Assembly (NCBI GenBank): GCA_946811695.1
Contig: OX328125.1
Location: forward strand, 98,694,574-98,758,573
From: Gonocerus acuteangulatus
Taxonomy: Eukaryota > Arthropoda > Insecta > Hemiptera > Coreidae
Direction: 5' to 3'
DNA: 64,000 nt
Positions 34,244 through 44,930 of this stretch are shown in pieces. The position numbers and the translations under genes are program-made. Within the stretch, counting starts at the first letter, position 1. Each line of letters opens with the position of its first letter. The notes under the pieces were generated by a model. It was not told the DNA's origin, ran no database searches, and was given only the letters and a program-made list of their open reading frames with translations.

Positions 34244-34517
34244 TATTAATTTTATGTTTATCCGCAACATATGAGATATAATAAAATTAAACAATTTTTC
34301 ATAACGTTAATACGGTATGTTGAAGCTTCATTTATTTAACATTTTCCTAAATTTTGGTAAGCTCAAACCAAACTGAACTCGATTTTTGGCCAGCTTCCAA
34401 AACTGAATATTTTTTCCACAACCTACTTTTACAAAACAACAGGTTATAGCAAATTTACAGGCGTGTATAACAACTATTTATTTGTTTTAATTTTTACGTT
34501 CATTTATAATTAATTTA

Positions 34518-34683
34518 GGAAGCGTTGATCGTCGGGGTTTCGATCAGTGTTCTTATTCAATAAAACACATTTTATTTGCTAAAATGTATATTTATTGCCG
34601 CCAACGTTTCGGCTTGCTATACAAGCCATCTTCAGGGCTGTAAAAACATATATGGTATAACAATGGTAAGGACAAAAAAAAAA

Positions 34684-34722
<39 letters not shown>

Positions 34723-35013
34723 TAGAAACATTAACATAAATATGAGTACCTATATGCTTGAAAATATAAATATAAATATATATATATAGTATAATAATAG
34801 TAATATAAATAAACATACATGTATATGGTATCCAAGAGAATACAGTACAAGTGTCATAGTAACATACCTATTGAGAAGATTGAGAACTGTCCCGTTTCAA
34901 GAAGAGAACATTTCTGAAGACTGGAAGGATGGGGCAGGGCTAGAATAAGAACACTGACCGAAACCCCGTCGATCAACGCTTCCTACTTCCGAACGGTCGA
35001 CCATATCTTCTCA
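34518..35013 (-). mobile_element. foldback PLE derivative, second type
   Basis: Inverted ends 'gaagcgttgatcgtcgggg' (34519-34537) and its near-exact inverse (34964-34983) extend through 'cagtgttcttattc'. The left arm carries a hammerhead-like core (34612-34635). A poly-A tract (34674-34719) lies inside. An extension (34984-35013) follows the right arm only. Flanks are 'ataattaattta' and 'ataattaagtta', a 12-bp TSD with one mismatch. Confidence 0.65.
34612..34635 (-). ncRNA. hammerhead-like motif (second type)
   Basis: CTGAAGA-T-GGCTTG-TATAG-CAAGCC-GAAACGTTGG. Helix II has six perfect pairs, with a sequence different from the other copies. Confidence 0.5.
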
Positions 35014-35025
35014 ATAATTAAGTTA

Positions 35026-35166
35026 GAATTGTAGGACGGGTTATCTATAGGTTACCACCCTCTTCTAGATAGGATTGGGGCGATGCCTTTTCCTTTTTCT
35101 AAATAAAAGCCACCACCCCTAGTGGGAATCGAACCTATGACCCTTGGCACGGAGTACTCACGGTTT
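35026..35166 (-). mobile_element. tRNA-headed SINE, 5'-truncated (SINE-B)
   Basis: On the minus strand, a B box 'ggttcgattcccac' follows 'tccgtgccaagggtcata'; the A-box half is missing. The body contains 'ggtggcttttattt' and 'aaaaggcatcgcccc', then the central block 'ggtggtaacctatagataa' and 'cccgtccta'. The same body occurs at 51895-52145 and its end at 50160-50240. Confidence 0.7.
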
Positions 35167-35620
35167 TATAATTAGTATTAATATTATAATTTTAAGTGAT
35201 CTTAATTAAACCTTATTAATGCCAAACTTTGGGCTGAAGCGTCTAAAGCCTAAATTAATTAAAATACTTCTTAAACATTTCCTGAAAATCGATTGTCTAA
35301 ATTAAAATTGCCCTACCTTTTTACCATTTCATTTACTAATAAATTCCATTTGCTTTGAATTTAGGGGAGCTGAAGATCAGCTAAATATTGTGATTCTACT
35401 TAAAAATTTCAAGAAATGAAGACTTCTTGGCTAACCAATATTCACGTAAAAATGTCTTCTGCGTAAAAAAAACTTCTGCGTAACGAATGACGTCAATGGT
35501 CACGCAAGTTGATCTCGGCGGAAAATGAAATCCGTAATTTTGCGGAAAATGATTTTTAAACATTCTTTATATTACAGACGATCAATAACGGTTGACGACG
35601 CTAGTTACTAAAATTTAGGG
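35167..35620. other. no supported gene
   Basis: AT-rich sequence with no recognised element or frame. Confidence 0.35.
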
Positions 35621-35625
35621 GTAAT

Positions 35626-35814
35626 TTAGCACGGTTCCCCCCTCCCTCCATAAGGAGGAAACCCGCTTATGAGGTTGACCTTACGACCTATTAATAGACT
35701 TATACATCCTTCTTCAAGAATGAGGATTAAAAATTATCCGCTTCTGTTCTTTCCAAATGTCGCAAGGAATAAGTACGGAGCCGCGCTGAGATGACGCAGT
35801 TCCTGCGAGTCGGA
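35626..35814 (-). mobile_element. H1-family short element, 189 bp
   Basis: On the minus strand, from TCCGACTCGCAGGAACTGCG (35814 leftward) through 'CTCAGCGCGGCTCCGTAC' to the 3' hairpin (gggtttcctcc/ggagggagg) and GCTAA at 35626-35630. It is complete at both ends but half the length of the 11.7-kb copy and lacks the (TA)n tract. Confidence 0.65.
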
Positions 35815-35983
35815 CTTTTTTTCGTTCATACTTTAGTTAATAGGCAGTAGTAGTTCAGTTCGTCTAATATACTTGTCACCTTAAGGATATTTTTATGAAA
35901 AAAATTATTTCCTTTAGACCTTCCCATCTCCTCCTTTCACAATCCTTCGTTCTCCAGAGATATAGTGATTTTTTGTGTTGAAA

Positions 35984-35988
<5 letters not shown>

Positions 35989-36018
<30 letters not shown>
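35989..36018. repeat. poly-A tract
   Basis: About 30 A; no retroposon body was recognised to the left. Confidence 0.85.
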
Positions 36019-36021
<3 letters not shown>

Positions 36022-36303
36022 TATAATACGTTTTTTTTCTTTACTAAATAATTTCTATATTGGCAAATTGTACAAAAAAAAAACTAGAATGTCTTGTAAT
36101 GCTGGATGCCCATGTCATGAGAACGATGTTTATAATACCCACATAACATAATTCCATTTTTTATCCTAGGTTTGAAGACATGTTGAATGCGGATAGACTA
36201 GCAGAGAGAAGCAGGCTGAAGGATTGGAGTCGATAAGGCAGAAAAAGAGGAATATTGATGGTAAGAGAGGAAACGGATTTAGAGAGAGATAGAGTGTGTT
36301 TGT

Positions 36304-36305
36304 GT

Positions 36306-36360
<55 letters not shown>

Positions 36361-36365
36361 TGAGA

Positions 36366-36414
<49 letters not shown>

Positions 36415-36425
36415 TGAGAGAGATA
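36304..36425. repeat. (GA)n microsatellite
   Basis: Interrupted GA tract; produces the long SLSLSL frames on the minus strand. Confidence 0.95.
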
Positions 36426-36429
36426 GGTT

Positions 36430-37090
36430 TGTAAGAAAGATCAAGCCGCAAGAAGTAGATCAGGTAAGATTCCATTGACCATAAGAAGGAGCCATTCTTA
36501 GACATGACTAGTTGACGGAGACTCACTCCTCCACCTAGTCCAAGATCTGATGAAAATAACCTCCCGAGCAGATCTCTGTCAGGTTATTAGCAACCCTTCA
36601 CTCACGTATTTCTTAATCGCCCCGAGAGACGGCTAATACACCCCTCCAACTAGGGCTGTGTCGAGATTTATAGTTTGAGAACAAGGGCGGGGCCAGGTCT
36701 GCGAAATTCTCACCGCCTTTTATAGGATGTAGTAAACCTAATAGTATTTCTTAATGTCAATTAAATTCTTCAAAAGAATTAACGCCCGCTTGTGTATAAG
36801 ATAGTTTTCACATTAGGCGATATACTCATTGTAACCCATTTAAAGAATCCAATCAAGCAAACATCGAAAACGTCAGTCTCGGAGGAGCTGTGTGAACCGA
36901 AAGAATTTCTCAGCAAAGCAGAAAATACAGTAACTGCGATTCCCTTCTTAATACAAGTGCCATTTAGAAAGCTTAGGGAGCCATTAAACGGAGAGGAAAA
37001 TCTCAAGATTTGAACTGCGTTGTCCAAACAGTTAATCTGTAGAGTACACCGAAGTAGAATTAAATCTCAAATACATTAACTGTACAGTCT
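36430..37090. other. no supported gene
   Basis: Complementary frames at 36779-37027 and 36792-37013 have no recognisable domain. Confidence 0.35.
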
Positions 37091-37091
37091 A

Positions 37092-37457
37092 CTGAGGCCG
37101 GGCCTGACGTATATGGACAAAAGGATATTTGCTTCACATTCAGTGGGTCTACAATAATTGAAGGGCTCAGTGCCAAAGGTGACTAACCAACAATTATGAG
37201 TTATTCACTTTTCCTGATCAAGAGTTTTAAGTTTTATAATTGATAGAATTGAACAGCCATTACACCTCATTAATTAGTACTGACATCTGTAAGTTTGTTT
37301 TGGAACTTACTGCAACGCTAAATCTTGCAAGAGGCAGACTTTACCAACCCACACTAGGTATGGCTTTGGTAATGGTAAGCAGCAACATGAGTGATATAGT
37401 TGAAGCTTCTGATGGCTATGTGGAAGTTCCTGTCTACATGGGCGTATATAAGGGGGA
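37092..37457 (+). repeat. 366-bp direct repeat, unit 1
   Basis: Begins 'ctgaggccgggcctgacg' and is followed immediately by a second unit. Contains a 73-codon frame (37240-37461) with the peptide LELTATLNLARGRLYQPTL shared with unit 2. Confidence 0.85.
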
Positions 37458-37812
37458 CTGAGGCCGGGCCTGACGTATATGGACAAAAGGATATTTGCTT
37501 CACATTCAGTGGGTCTACAATAATTGAAGAGCTCAGTACCAAAGATGACTAACCAACAATTTTGACAAATTTGAGTTATTCACTTTTCCTGATCAAGAGT
37601 TTTAAGTTTTATAATTGATAGAAATGACCAGCCTCTACACCTCATTGATTAGTACTGACTTCTGTAAGTTTGTTTTGGAACTTACTGCAACGCTAAATCT
37701 TGCGAGAGGCAGACTTTACCAACCCACACTAGTTATGGCTTTGGTAAGCTGCAACATGAGTGATATAGTTGAAGCTTCTGTTGACTCTGTGGCAGATCCT
37801 GTCTATGAACCA
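37458..37812 (+). repeat. 366-bp direct repeat, unit 2
   Basis: About 90% identical to unit 1 by eye, with a short insertion ('ttgacaaattt' type) near 37560 and a few-base deletion near 37745. Identity stops near 37805, where the sequence runs into the following frame. Confidence 0.85.
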
Positions 37813-38184
37813 CCAGATATGTTCATGAAGACGCTTGCGGAGGACAAAACCGCAATATTAAGATTGCACTGTTCCTGTCCCACATAATTCAGAACTCACC
37901 TAATCTGGAAATCATTGACCGTAAATTATTCATACCAGGACACAGTTTCTCATCGTGCGATCAAGATTTTTGCAGTTATTGAGAAATTCAAGCAATATAA
38001 ACCTGACATCTTTGTGTCAGATGGATGGATCGAAATAATAAAAGTATCAAAAAAGAGTATATTGAGTTTGGAGAAAGATATAATCAACCGCAAAGTGAAC
38101 ACTGATGGACCTAAAGTTGATTGGCTGAAAATCAATTGGTTACGGAGAGACAAGAGTATTCCAAGACAGCTAAAAATCAAATAG
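37615..38184 (+). pseudogene. unrecognised protein fragment interrupted by one stop
   Basis: A single reading frame runs 37615-38184 with only one internal TAA (37885-37887). The first part is the repeated LELTATLNLARGRLYQPTL segment; the second part has WIEIIKVSKKSILSLEKDI and VDWLKINWLRRDK. Composition is protein-like (Lys/Ile/Trp spacing, no low complexity). I do not recognise the family. It may be a transposon ORF relic: an inverted partner of the unit's 'ggctcagtgccaaaggtg' lies at about 38566-38583, so the whole 37.1-38.6 kb could be one foldback-ended element. Confidence 0.4.
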
Positions 38185-38189
38185 ACAGA

Positions 38190-38734
38190 TTCAGAAGATT
38201 GCAATTTATGACTCTTGATGTTTGATGTGATCAGAAAACATCAAGGAAAACAGAAGGTGTTCGGAAAAATAATTTTTCATGAATTATAATTAATTAATTA
38301 ATGAATATTAATAATTATTAATCTCCGGATAAGTGACCACTATCCTTCAAGTTGTTTTCAAGTATCCAAACATTACTATACTATTTTTTTATTATTATAT
38401 CTAACGATAAAATGTTGATTAATATTGTATATTCATAAGAAGTTTATGTATCTAATGAATATAGACCAATTAAAATTTGTCACCTTCACTAATTGTTTCG
38501 AAATCATTCTAAACCTTAACCTTAATTTTCTCAGTTTGTTCTAATTGTGGGTTAGACACCTTTGGCACTGAGCCCTTCAATTGGACTGTGCAGTCCCTGC
38601 CTTGAAACGCTTAGGTTTGCTTATCGTATGGGTGCTAGATCCGTTCAATCCAAACGCTGAGGTCAAACTGTACAGTCTCTGCCTTTGAACGAGTATGGTC
38701 ACTTTTGTAAAAATGTAAAAAGAAATCTCAAAGC
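38190..38734. other. no supported gene; inverted partner of the 37-kb repeat end
   Basis: 38545-38590 ('cacctttggcactgagcc') is the reverse complement of a part of the 366-bp unit. Near 38585 and 38660-38690 a phrase 'actgtgcagtccctgcc...gaac' is itself repeated ('actgtacagtctctgcc'). Confidence 0.45.
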
Positions 38735-39370
38735 GAAGGAATATCCTAGGCACCACAACAGGAAACTGGTAGTATCCTAAACGAAAATTACTCTATTTAA
38801 GCACCCATTTATTTAAATTAGATCGCTCTATCGAAAATCGCATATGTAGGAATATATACCAGAAAATCTCAAGTAAAAAAAATGTTTTTTCCTAGACAAC
38901 TGTTTACATTAGATTCTCCAAGTCCAATTACTTATAAAACGTGTATCTGGAAGCCTAGTAACGCAAAAACGTTACGAAACCATGGACGAGTTCTACTGGT
39001 TAACGAACTTGATGCCATTTAAAAACACCTAAATTAATATTGTGGGGGCGAGGTTAGCTCAGTTGTTGAGCACCAGAGTAATATGCTGGAGGACCTGAAT
39101 TCAAATTCCAAACAAGCACTAAAGATTTTTATCTTCTTGTTTCTTCGTTCGTGGGTTGGATTCGGACTCCATGAACGTCACTGGAACAACCAAGCCTCCT
39201 TTAGTTAATTTATTAACGGGAGGTACCTGCAAAGGGAAAAATCAGGCGGCCGAAGCATACTGATTACAGTATCTGCCCCTCTGGCCTGTTACGGGACAGT
39301 TATTTTATTAAAGTATTTTTGTACTCAATTTCATTAAAATCAAATCATAAATAGCTAACGTAACCTTTTT
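38735..39370 (+). mobile_element. H1-family element, decayed, split by a SINE
   Basis: 38750-38790 ('ggcaccacaacaggaaactg', 'tatcctaaacg') and 38978-39020 ('ggttaacgaacttgat') match internal H1 segments. After the SINE, 39310-39360 ('caatttcattaaaatc') continues the same order as 11825-11870. No ends were recognised. Confidence 0.5.
39041..39305 (+). mobile_element. tRNA-headed SINE (SINE-A), copy 1
   Basis: tRNA-like head with A box 'ttagctcagttgttgagc' and a degraded B box 'gaattcaaattcc' about 35 nt downstream. The body includes 'gggttggattcggactcc' and 'gggaggtacctgcaaa', then 'tcaggcggccgaagc'. The copy at 47345-47580 shares body and head. A Pol III internal promoter is thus recognisable, though the B box has lost GTTCGA. 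Nested in an H1 relic. Confidence 0.7.
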
Positions 39371-40046
39371 GTATCAAATAAAGAGAGCCAGATTGACAAT
39401 TCAATGTTGAATTTCAGATTAGATAATTATTTTTCAGACTTGATATATCTACTCTTCTGTTCTTAGTCATGTTGAAGATTTAGTGCTTTCGCTTCGAAAA
39501 AGGTTGAATAAGATTGGGCTCAGAATTACCCCCTTGCGGAACACCAACTAGCTCATTAATGAATGAAATTCGAGATTTAATAACTATTCTGCACATGCTA
39601 AATTAAAGAAGTAAATTTCGAATTATATAAGATGATAAAGTCATTCCTAAATTACTGACAACTCGTGTTTAAAAATAAACTTTCTAGGGATTCAAATTAT
39701 AAATTTTAGGTTGTAATTATACCTAATGTAAGTGTTAGTATTAGCTGTGGGTTTGTTTAGCCTTTCGCTCGGAGTGTCGACCCGCCCACGCACATAGTGG
39801 CGTCTATTAAAATTCATGAACACATTCTTAAATTGATTTAGACCTGGCCGAGCGGAGGTTTCTCAATGAATGCCGAGCCTACTAAATCAATCCTTCAGGA
39901 GTTTGTACTTCTCGGCTACAACCCCGGCCTACATGTATCTGATTTTTATGTAAGAAGGATAAGGATTAACATCGATGAAAAAATGGACCATACTCTCAAA
40001 AAGGGACAAGTTTTGACTAAAAATATTTTAATAGAATACAAGGAAT
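39371..40046. other. no supported gene
   Basis: A 60-codon frame at 39866-40048 ends at the foldback below; no domain was recognised. Confidence 0.35.
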
Positions 40047-40047
40047 A

Positions 40048-40097
40048 AGAAACTACTCACTGGATATCATAATATGATACCTAGTGAGTAGTTTCTG
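40048..40097. repeat. compact palindrome (about 50 bp)
   Basis: 'agaaactactcact' and its exact inverse flank a further symmetric centre ('ggatatcat'/'atgatacct'). Almost no loop, so a strong cruciform or hairpin. Confidence 0.8.
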
Positions 40098-40254
40098 TGG
40101 ACATATTATGGTCACATTCAGGGGTAGAATTTTCAAAAAAAATTCTTGTATCCCATAAGGTACTTATTACGTGCCTTGTGACATTGAAGAATTGCAAACA
40201 GAGGATATTTTATTTAAATAGGCGGAAGGTCATGAATATATAAAACTCGTCAAC

Positions 40255-40410
40255 TTTATGACAACCGAACAGCTTTAGAAGACCTTGGAATAAAACATAG
40301 ACACACATTTGATTTTGAGAATATAAAAATTTTGGATAAAGAAAAGAACCACATAAGAAGAAAAATTGAAGGAATTCTATACATAATTAAAAATAGGAAA
40401 AAACTTTAAA
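40255..40410 (+). pseudogene. PLE C-terminal fragment, plus strand
   Basis: Translates as RTALEDLGIKHRHTFDFENI, then KILDKEKNHIRRKIEGILYI and IKNRKKL, the domain after the GIY-YIG nuclease in many PLEs. It is the counterpart of the fragment at 40796-41110 in opposite orientation and is followed by the 'ggcggaaggtca' motif shared with 40481 and 42196. Confidence 0.7.
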
Positions 40411-40539
40411 CGGAGATAAAGTATTTAAATAATTATTCTTCAACTGACCCTTTTTTCCAATCTTCTTATTTTCGTGGTAGGCGGAAGGTCAATTAATAAA
40501 AACTTCACCATACAGTATCACCAACTTTTTTCCGTCCCT

Positions 40540-40573
40540 ACATGTTTCACACCTTTTTTGGTGCCTCTTCATG
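40540..40573 (-). ncRNA. hammerhead-like motif (third type, left)
   Basis: Minus strand: ATGAAGA-G-GCACC-AAAAAA-GGTGT-GAAAC-AT-GTA. Helix II is five pairs including one wobble. The first core C is A. Confidence 0.45.
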
Positions 40574-40795
40574 GGAAAAAATTACATATATAAAACTTAC
40601 AGCCTCAATCTGAGGAGGATAACCTTCCACCAGTACGGCCACGTCTAGAATGATCATGGTCTGAAAGAATCCAAAATGGCGAAATATAATCAGCTGATCC
40701 ATAATCGATTTGTCAAACATTTAAAATTAATTTCGAGAAGAAATATAGTCTTAAAAATTAAAACCATCTTCCTACCTTCTAATTAAAACATATTT

Positions 40796-41110
40796 TTACC
40801 TTTTGTTAAATAAATTAATAAAAATCGTATTCAAATGTAATATTTCAGTTTCTTTATTTACCACTTTTTTCCTATTTTTTATAATATGGATATTTTCCTT
40901 AATTATTCTTTTCATTCTATTTCTCTCTTTACCTAATGTACTAATATTTTCAAAATCGAAACTATGTTTATATTTTATAGCATGATAAGCCAACGCTGTC
41001 TTATTCTCTCAATTATCAATACTTTGCGTATGCTGTTTAATTCTTTTTCGAATTAGCTGTTTCGATTCCCCTATATATGATTTATCACAGCCATTGCATA
41101 TATTTTATAA
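40796..41110 (-). pseudogene. PLE GIY-YIG C-terminal fragment, minus strand
   Basis: Minus strand 41110 to 40796 reads CNGCDKSYIGESKQLIRKRI, then KQH, a stop, and ALAYHAIKYKHSFDFENIST with KERNRMKRIIKENIHIIK. This is the second half of a GIY-YIG nuclease (YIG, R, H) plus the C-terminal tail with the FDFENI signature. The GIY half is missing or degraded near 41110-41160. It belongs to a different PLE lineage from the 26-kb copy, which lacks the FDFENI tail. Confidence 0.75.
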
Positions 41111-41881
41111 TATACTAGACGGTAATTAGAAATATTGATATCAATCGTTTTATTTTTATTTTAACGTTACTATTTATGACAAAAGTTTTCTCTGGAATCT
41201 ATATAAACCAGGAAACTATTGATCTGAATCAGCTGATGGAGAACAGCCATATTATTTAACCCTTGGTTACTAACCTCGGGTCAAATTGACCCGAGGCTTC
41301 CTTAAAGTCAATATATTATATTTATATGAAAAATTTGATTATCCTAAGACTTATTTAGTCTTTTTTTTATTGTATTCTTATAATGATTCCTAATTTTTCA
41401 AGTTACGGGTCAATATGACCCGAGGTTAGTGTGAGTGGTATAAAGTGTGACAGGCCAGATAATAAATAAATAAAATTATAAAAAATATTCTTCTTTATTA
41501 AAATAAAATAAATAATACGCAACTGGCGATAATAAAAATAAATGAAATTAAAAGTCTCCGTGTCCAATTCACCACACAAACACGACAATGCACTGATTTC
41601 GGGAACAACAACAAAGGGATGCTTCAGAGAAACACGAGGTACTGCCTAACAGCTGATGAGCTAGAAATTCCTTACCCGCGCAAGCAATTAATCATTAATT
41701 TAGTAATTAGTGAGTTGCAGGCCGTGTTTCAAAGATAACAGATTTGCTGCGAGCTTGGCGGGTGAGTTTGACAGCTAGTGCAGTGGAAGGTTATAGTGCG
41801 GTTGCTACAAAAGTAAAGGTTAGTAATTCAGGGTTATGGACGTGGCACTACCTGTGGAAGGTCTTCCGTAGTTAAGGCTAA

Positions 41882-42077
41882 TTTTTTTTTTTTTTTTTTT
41901 TACGGCGCATCAACTATTTGGCTATTAGCGCCGGGCTATCTACAGGTTGCCACCCTTTTCTAATGCCAACAGCACGTGGTCGGTCACCGATTCAGGTACT
42001 GACCACGCCCGACGTTGCTTAACTTCGGTGATCTATGGGAACCGGTGTATTCAACGTGGCTATGGCCGTTGGCCGTT
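41882..42077 (-). mobile_element. 5S-rRNA-headed SINE, copy 3
   Basis: The best-preserved copy. On the minus strand it starts 'aacggccatagccacgttga', has 'gatcaccgaagttaagcaa' and 'cgtcgggcgtggtcagtac', then 'gtgctgttggca', the central block 'gggtggcaacctgtagatag' and 'cccggcgctaatagcc', 'gttgatgcgcc', and a 20-nt A tail (T run at 41882-41901). About 195 bp in all. The 5S head is complete, so a Pol III promoter may be present. Confidence 0.85.
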
Positions 42078-42111
42078 AAGGCTAAATTTATTTAAATATA
42101 AGTAGGTTGCT

Positions 42112-42143
42112 CCTGAAGAGGCGCCAAGAGACACGAAACATGT
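42112..42143 (+). ncRNA. hammerhead-like motif (third type, right)
   Basis: CTGAAGA-G-GCGCC-AAGAG-ACAC-GAAAC-AT-GTA. Core boxes are intact; helix II has decayed (mispairs). Confidence 0.4.
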
Positions 42144-42210
42144 AGAGTGAAAAATAAAGCATATAAAGTGAAGTTGGCGAGTTTCATATATGCATGACCT
42201 TCCGCCTATA

Positions 42211-44580
42211 TCAATAATATATTGAAAGAAAAAAGGGGTAACAATTTTATAATAAACAGGAGATATTATTTATTAGAGTTACAAGCCCGTAATGAACCGA
42301 TTTCTTTGTTTCATTGTGACACATTAAAATAGGCGCAGTGAACTAAACATTGTTTGTTTTCACATAAATACCAATTATGTCGTTGGATAAATATCAAATT
42401 ATAAGAGCACACATATAAAACAGTACTACCATATTTTCAAAACTTCAATATCTGTAATAAAATGTACTAAATATAATATAAAAATGAAATAATATATGTT
42501 TTCCGTGGTTTGTATACTACTAATATACTGAAATTTCTGAATCAATTTTAATGCTAGCATGCCCAAGGGAGGGCTTTTGGCCTTTTCCCTTCTTTTATTC
42601 ATATGCCTATCCGAAAAATTTAGAAATATTAGGGAAAAAAATCAATGTCTCAGAAATACATTCACCAATACAAATATGGCTTTATTTTATTTTTTTTTTT
42701 TTTTTGCATTTTTTTATTTACCTGCAAAAAAAAATATTCTTGGTCTCGCGAGTTCCAAGAGCCCCCCTTGGGAATGTGTGTTGTAAAAATATTAATAATG
42801 GCATTTCCTATATTTTCCCGTTATTTAGAAATATTAGACATTTTTAAGGTTATTAACCAATTTCTAATTTTCACCCAAATTGAAATTAGAAAAAGACGTT
42901 GGAACGTGCGTGAAAATACAAGTTGTCATTGCATATCTCAGGATCTACTGGGCGAAATTGAATACTGAAAGTGTCAAATAAAGTGTCTTTTTGAGCGCAT
43001 TCCAAAGCCTAATGATCTGTCAATTTGGTTGAAAATCGAGATATACAATTGTTTTTTCTATTAAATTGTTAATTAATTAAAAAAATTCCTGAAGCCGTCC
43101 AAATTGATTTATTTAACGTTTTAATGTTTGTAAAATGTTTTTGAAAACTTGATTGGTTTTTTTTCTTTTTTAAATTTTACTTTTTTGGTTAATAAATCAC
43201 TTGTAAAATTATTGTGCAAAAACTATTATACGGAATTTGGTAGGATGTTATGCTCTATAATTATCTTCTTGCTACTGGAATATGAAGGTCCAAAATACAT
43301 TTACAAGCTGCCGAAACAATAATAGGACATTATAGAAAATCCTTGGGAAAATCTGTAGGGTGACTATTTTCGCAGTTACTAAAAACTAAAAAAATACAAA
43401 AAACAAACGTAATTTTTTGATTTTTTTTTTTTGTTTTTACTAAAATATATGTTTCGGGATTTTTTCGATTAACGCATACCTCAACAAGTATTGTTATTTG
43501 ACTTCTTCTGATGATATTCCCTCATAAATTAGCGTGTCCTTCACAAAATCAAATTCAAAACAAATACAAAGCTCCAGCCTAAACCAAACGTTACGAATTG
43601 AGCGGAGTTAATGCGTGAACAGTATGAACCTTTTGTATTTTATCAGATCCTGGAAGGATGTGGAGAGGGTGGAAGACAATTCTCAGGGGGTGTCCCACAA
43701 ATCAAAGACACCACACGGATCTACTCGTAAGATTATCACCTCACCTCCCTTTTCCTGATTTACTGAGCACCGCAGCCTTTCTGATAAACACCTCGAACAA
43801 TAACCTTTTTAATATTTTTACTGTCCTAATGAAATAAAGCCGGTGACTCCAACTTTTATGGGCTTTATCGAACCCTCGGGTACAAGATAGAGACATTCGT
43901 CAGCCCTTATCTCGTCTCCTAGGGACTTCTCGGTGTAAAACCCGGGTTTTTTCTTTGGTTTCAACCTTTTTTTTTAATAATATTCCAGTTGATTGAAAGC
44001 CTAGAAAAAAAGCGTTAGATACAAGACGAGATCCCTAATAGATTGCTTTATTAATTCTAGACAAGGTTTTTATCCCACGTGATATATTTTATTGCTTTAG
44101 GACTTAAGAGGAAGTGTGTAGGGAAACCATTAGTCTAGCCTAGACAAATATAAGACAAATTCCTGTACATTCTGGTACGTGTATCATGTACATCCTTATC
44201 ACGATGTACCACAGGAAGAGAAGCTCCCCACTTCCTCTATACCTACCCTTAACCACATAGATATCTAGGGAAATACAGGGCCACCACATGGGGGGGGGGA
44301 TGTATAGATTATGAGCTTGTAAAAAGAATAGGGTTTAGAAATATAGACGGGCGTAGCCTATATATATTTGAATTGGATCTATATTTTTTTTAATGGACAT
44401 AAACGACAAAACAAGTGCAGTCCCAGAATAGTATATTTCATTAGGAGTCGTAATAAAACTACAAGTACCGAAAGTGACCTTTGCTGCACCGATTGTTGGC
44501 TTTTATTCTCATTTCGTTCAAAACTCAAGATGAAAATAATTTTAAAATGTCCAATGTCCTATAGCAAAGTACTAGAATTT
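42211..44580. other. no supported gene
   Basis: AT-rich with several T-rich runs. Overlapping frames at 42551-42968 result from a T-rich strand. No domain was recognised. Confidence 0.4.
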
Positions 44581-44583
44581 CAG

Positions 44584-44720
44584 TCTGGCTCTGAGAAGTG
44601 GGGGCCCGTGATCTGGTGCAGGGCCCGGTTCTGAGAAGGGGGGCCCGTGATCTGGTGCAGGGCCCGGTTCTGAGAAGTGGGGGCCCGTGATCTGGTCCTG
44701 GGCCCGGCTCTGAGATGTGG
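44584..44720 (+). repeat. 40-bp GC-rich tandem repeat, about 3.4 copies
   Basis: 'ctgagaagtgggggcccgtg' starts at 44591, 44631, 44670 and (partial) 44710. G+C is far above the surroundings. The second unit lacks one base. Confidence 0.9.
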
Positions 44721-44894
44721 TTGTCCTGGGGAAATATTCACATATTTAGCAAAAACAGTTTATGCAATAGTATTAAGGTATATTATCTTACTTCTCACAA
44801 TTGACCTACCAAATAGGAAAGAACTAAATTTCAATAGAAAATGTTAATTCACTCCTTCAAAACCGACTCGTACCTTGCGTTATCTCCCAAAAAG

Positions 44895-44930
44895 TCCAAC
44901 TCGCAGGAACTGGATGTTCACCTCACTTGA
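44895..44930 (+). mobile_element. H1-family 5' end fragment
   Basis: 'tccaactcgcaggaactg' after an A run matches the H1 5' terminus; homology is lost within 40 bp. Confidence 0.45.

Larger units (their letters stand above)
40481..42210. mobile_element. PLE relic with inverted ends (third type)
   Basis: The left end 'taggcggaaggtca...aaaacttcacca' followed by 'tacatgtttc' (40480-40575) is mirrored at 42112-42205 ('gaaacatgtagagtg', 'gtgaagttgg', 'gaccttccgcc'). Both ends carry a hammerhead-like core. Between them lie PLE coding remains (40796-41110, minus), unrelated-looking sequence, and a 5S SINE at 41882-42077. Spacing and decay suggest an old insertion broken by later events. Confidence 0.55.

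Noticed and set aside
36779..37027. overlapping sense/antisense gene pair
   Set aside because: Mirror-image open frames of similar length on both strands with no domain; expected by chance in low-stop sequence.
39044..39118. tRNA gene
   Set aside because: A-box and B-box are recognisable, but the B box lacks GTTCGA, no acceptor stem closes, and a SINE body follows that also occurs at 47345.
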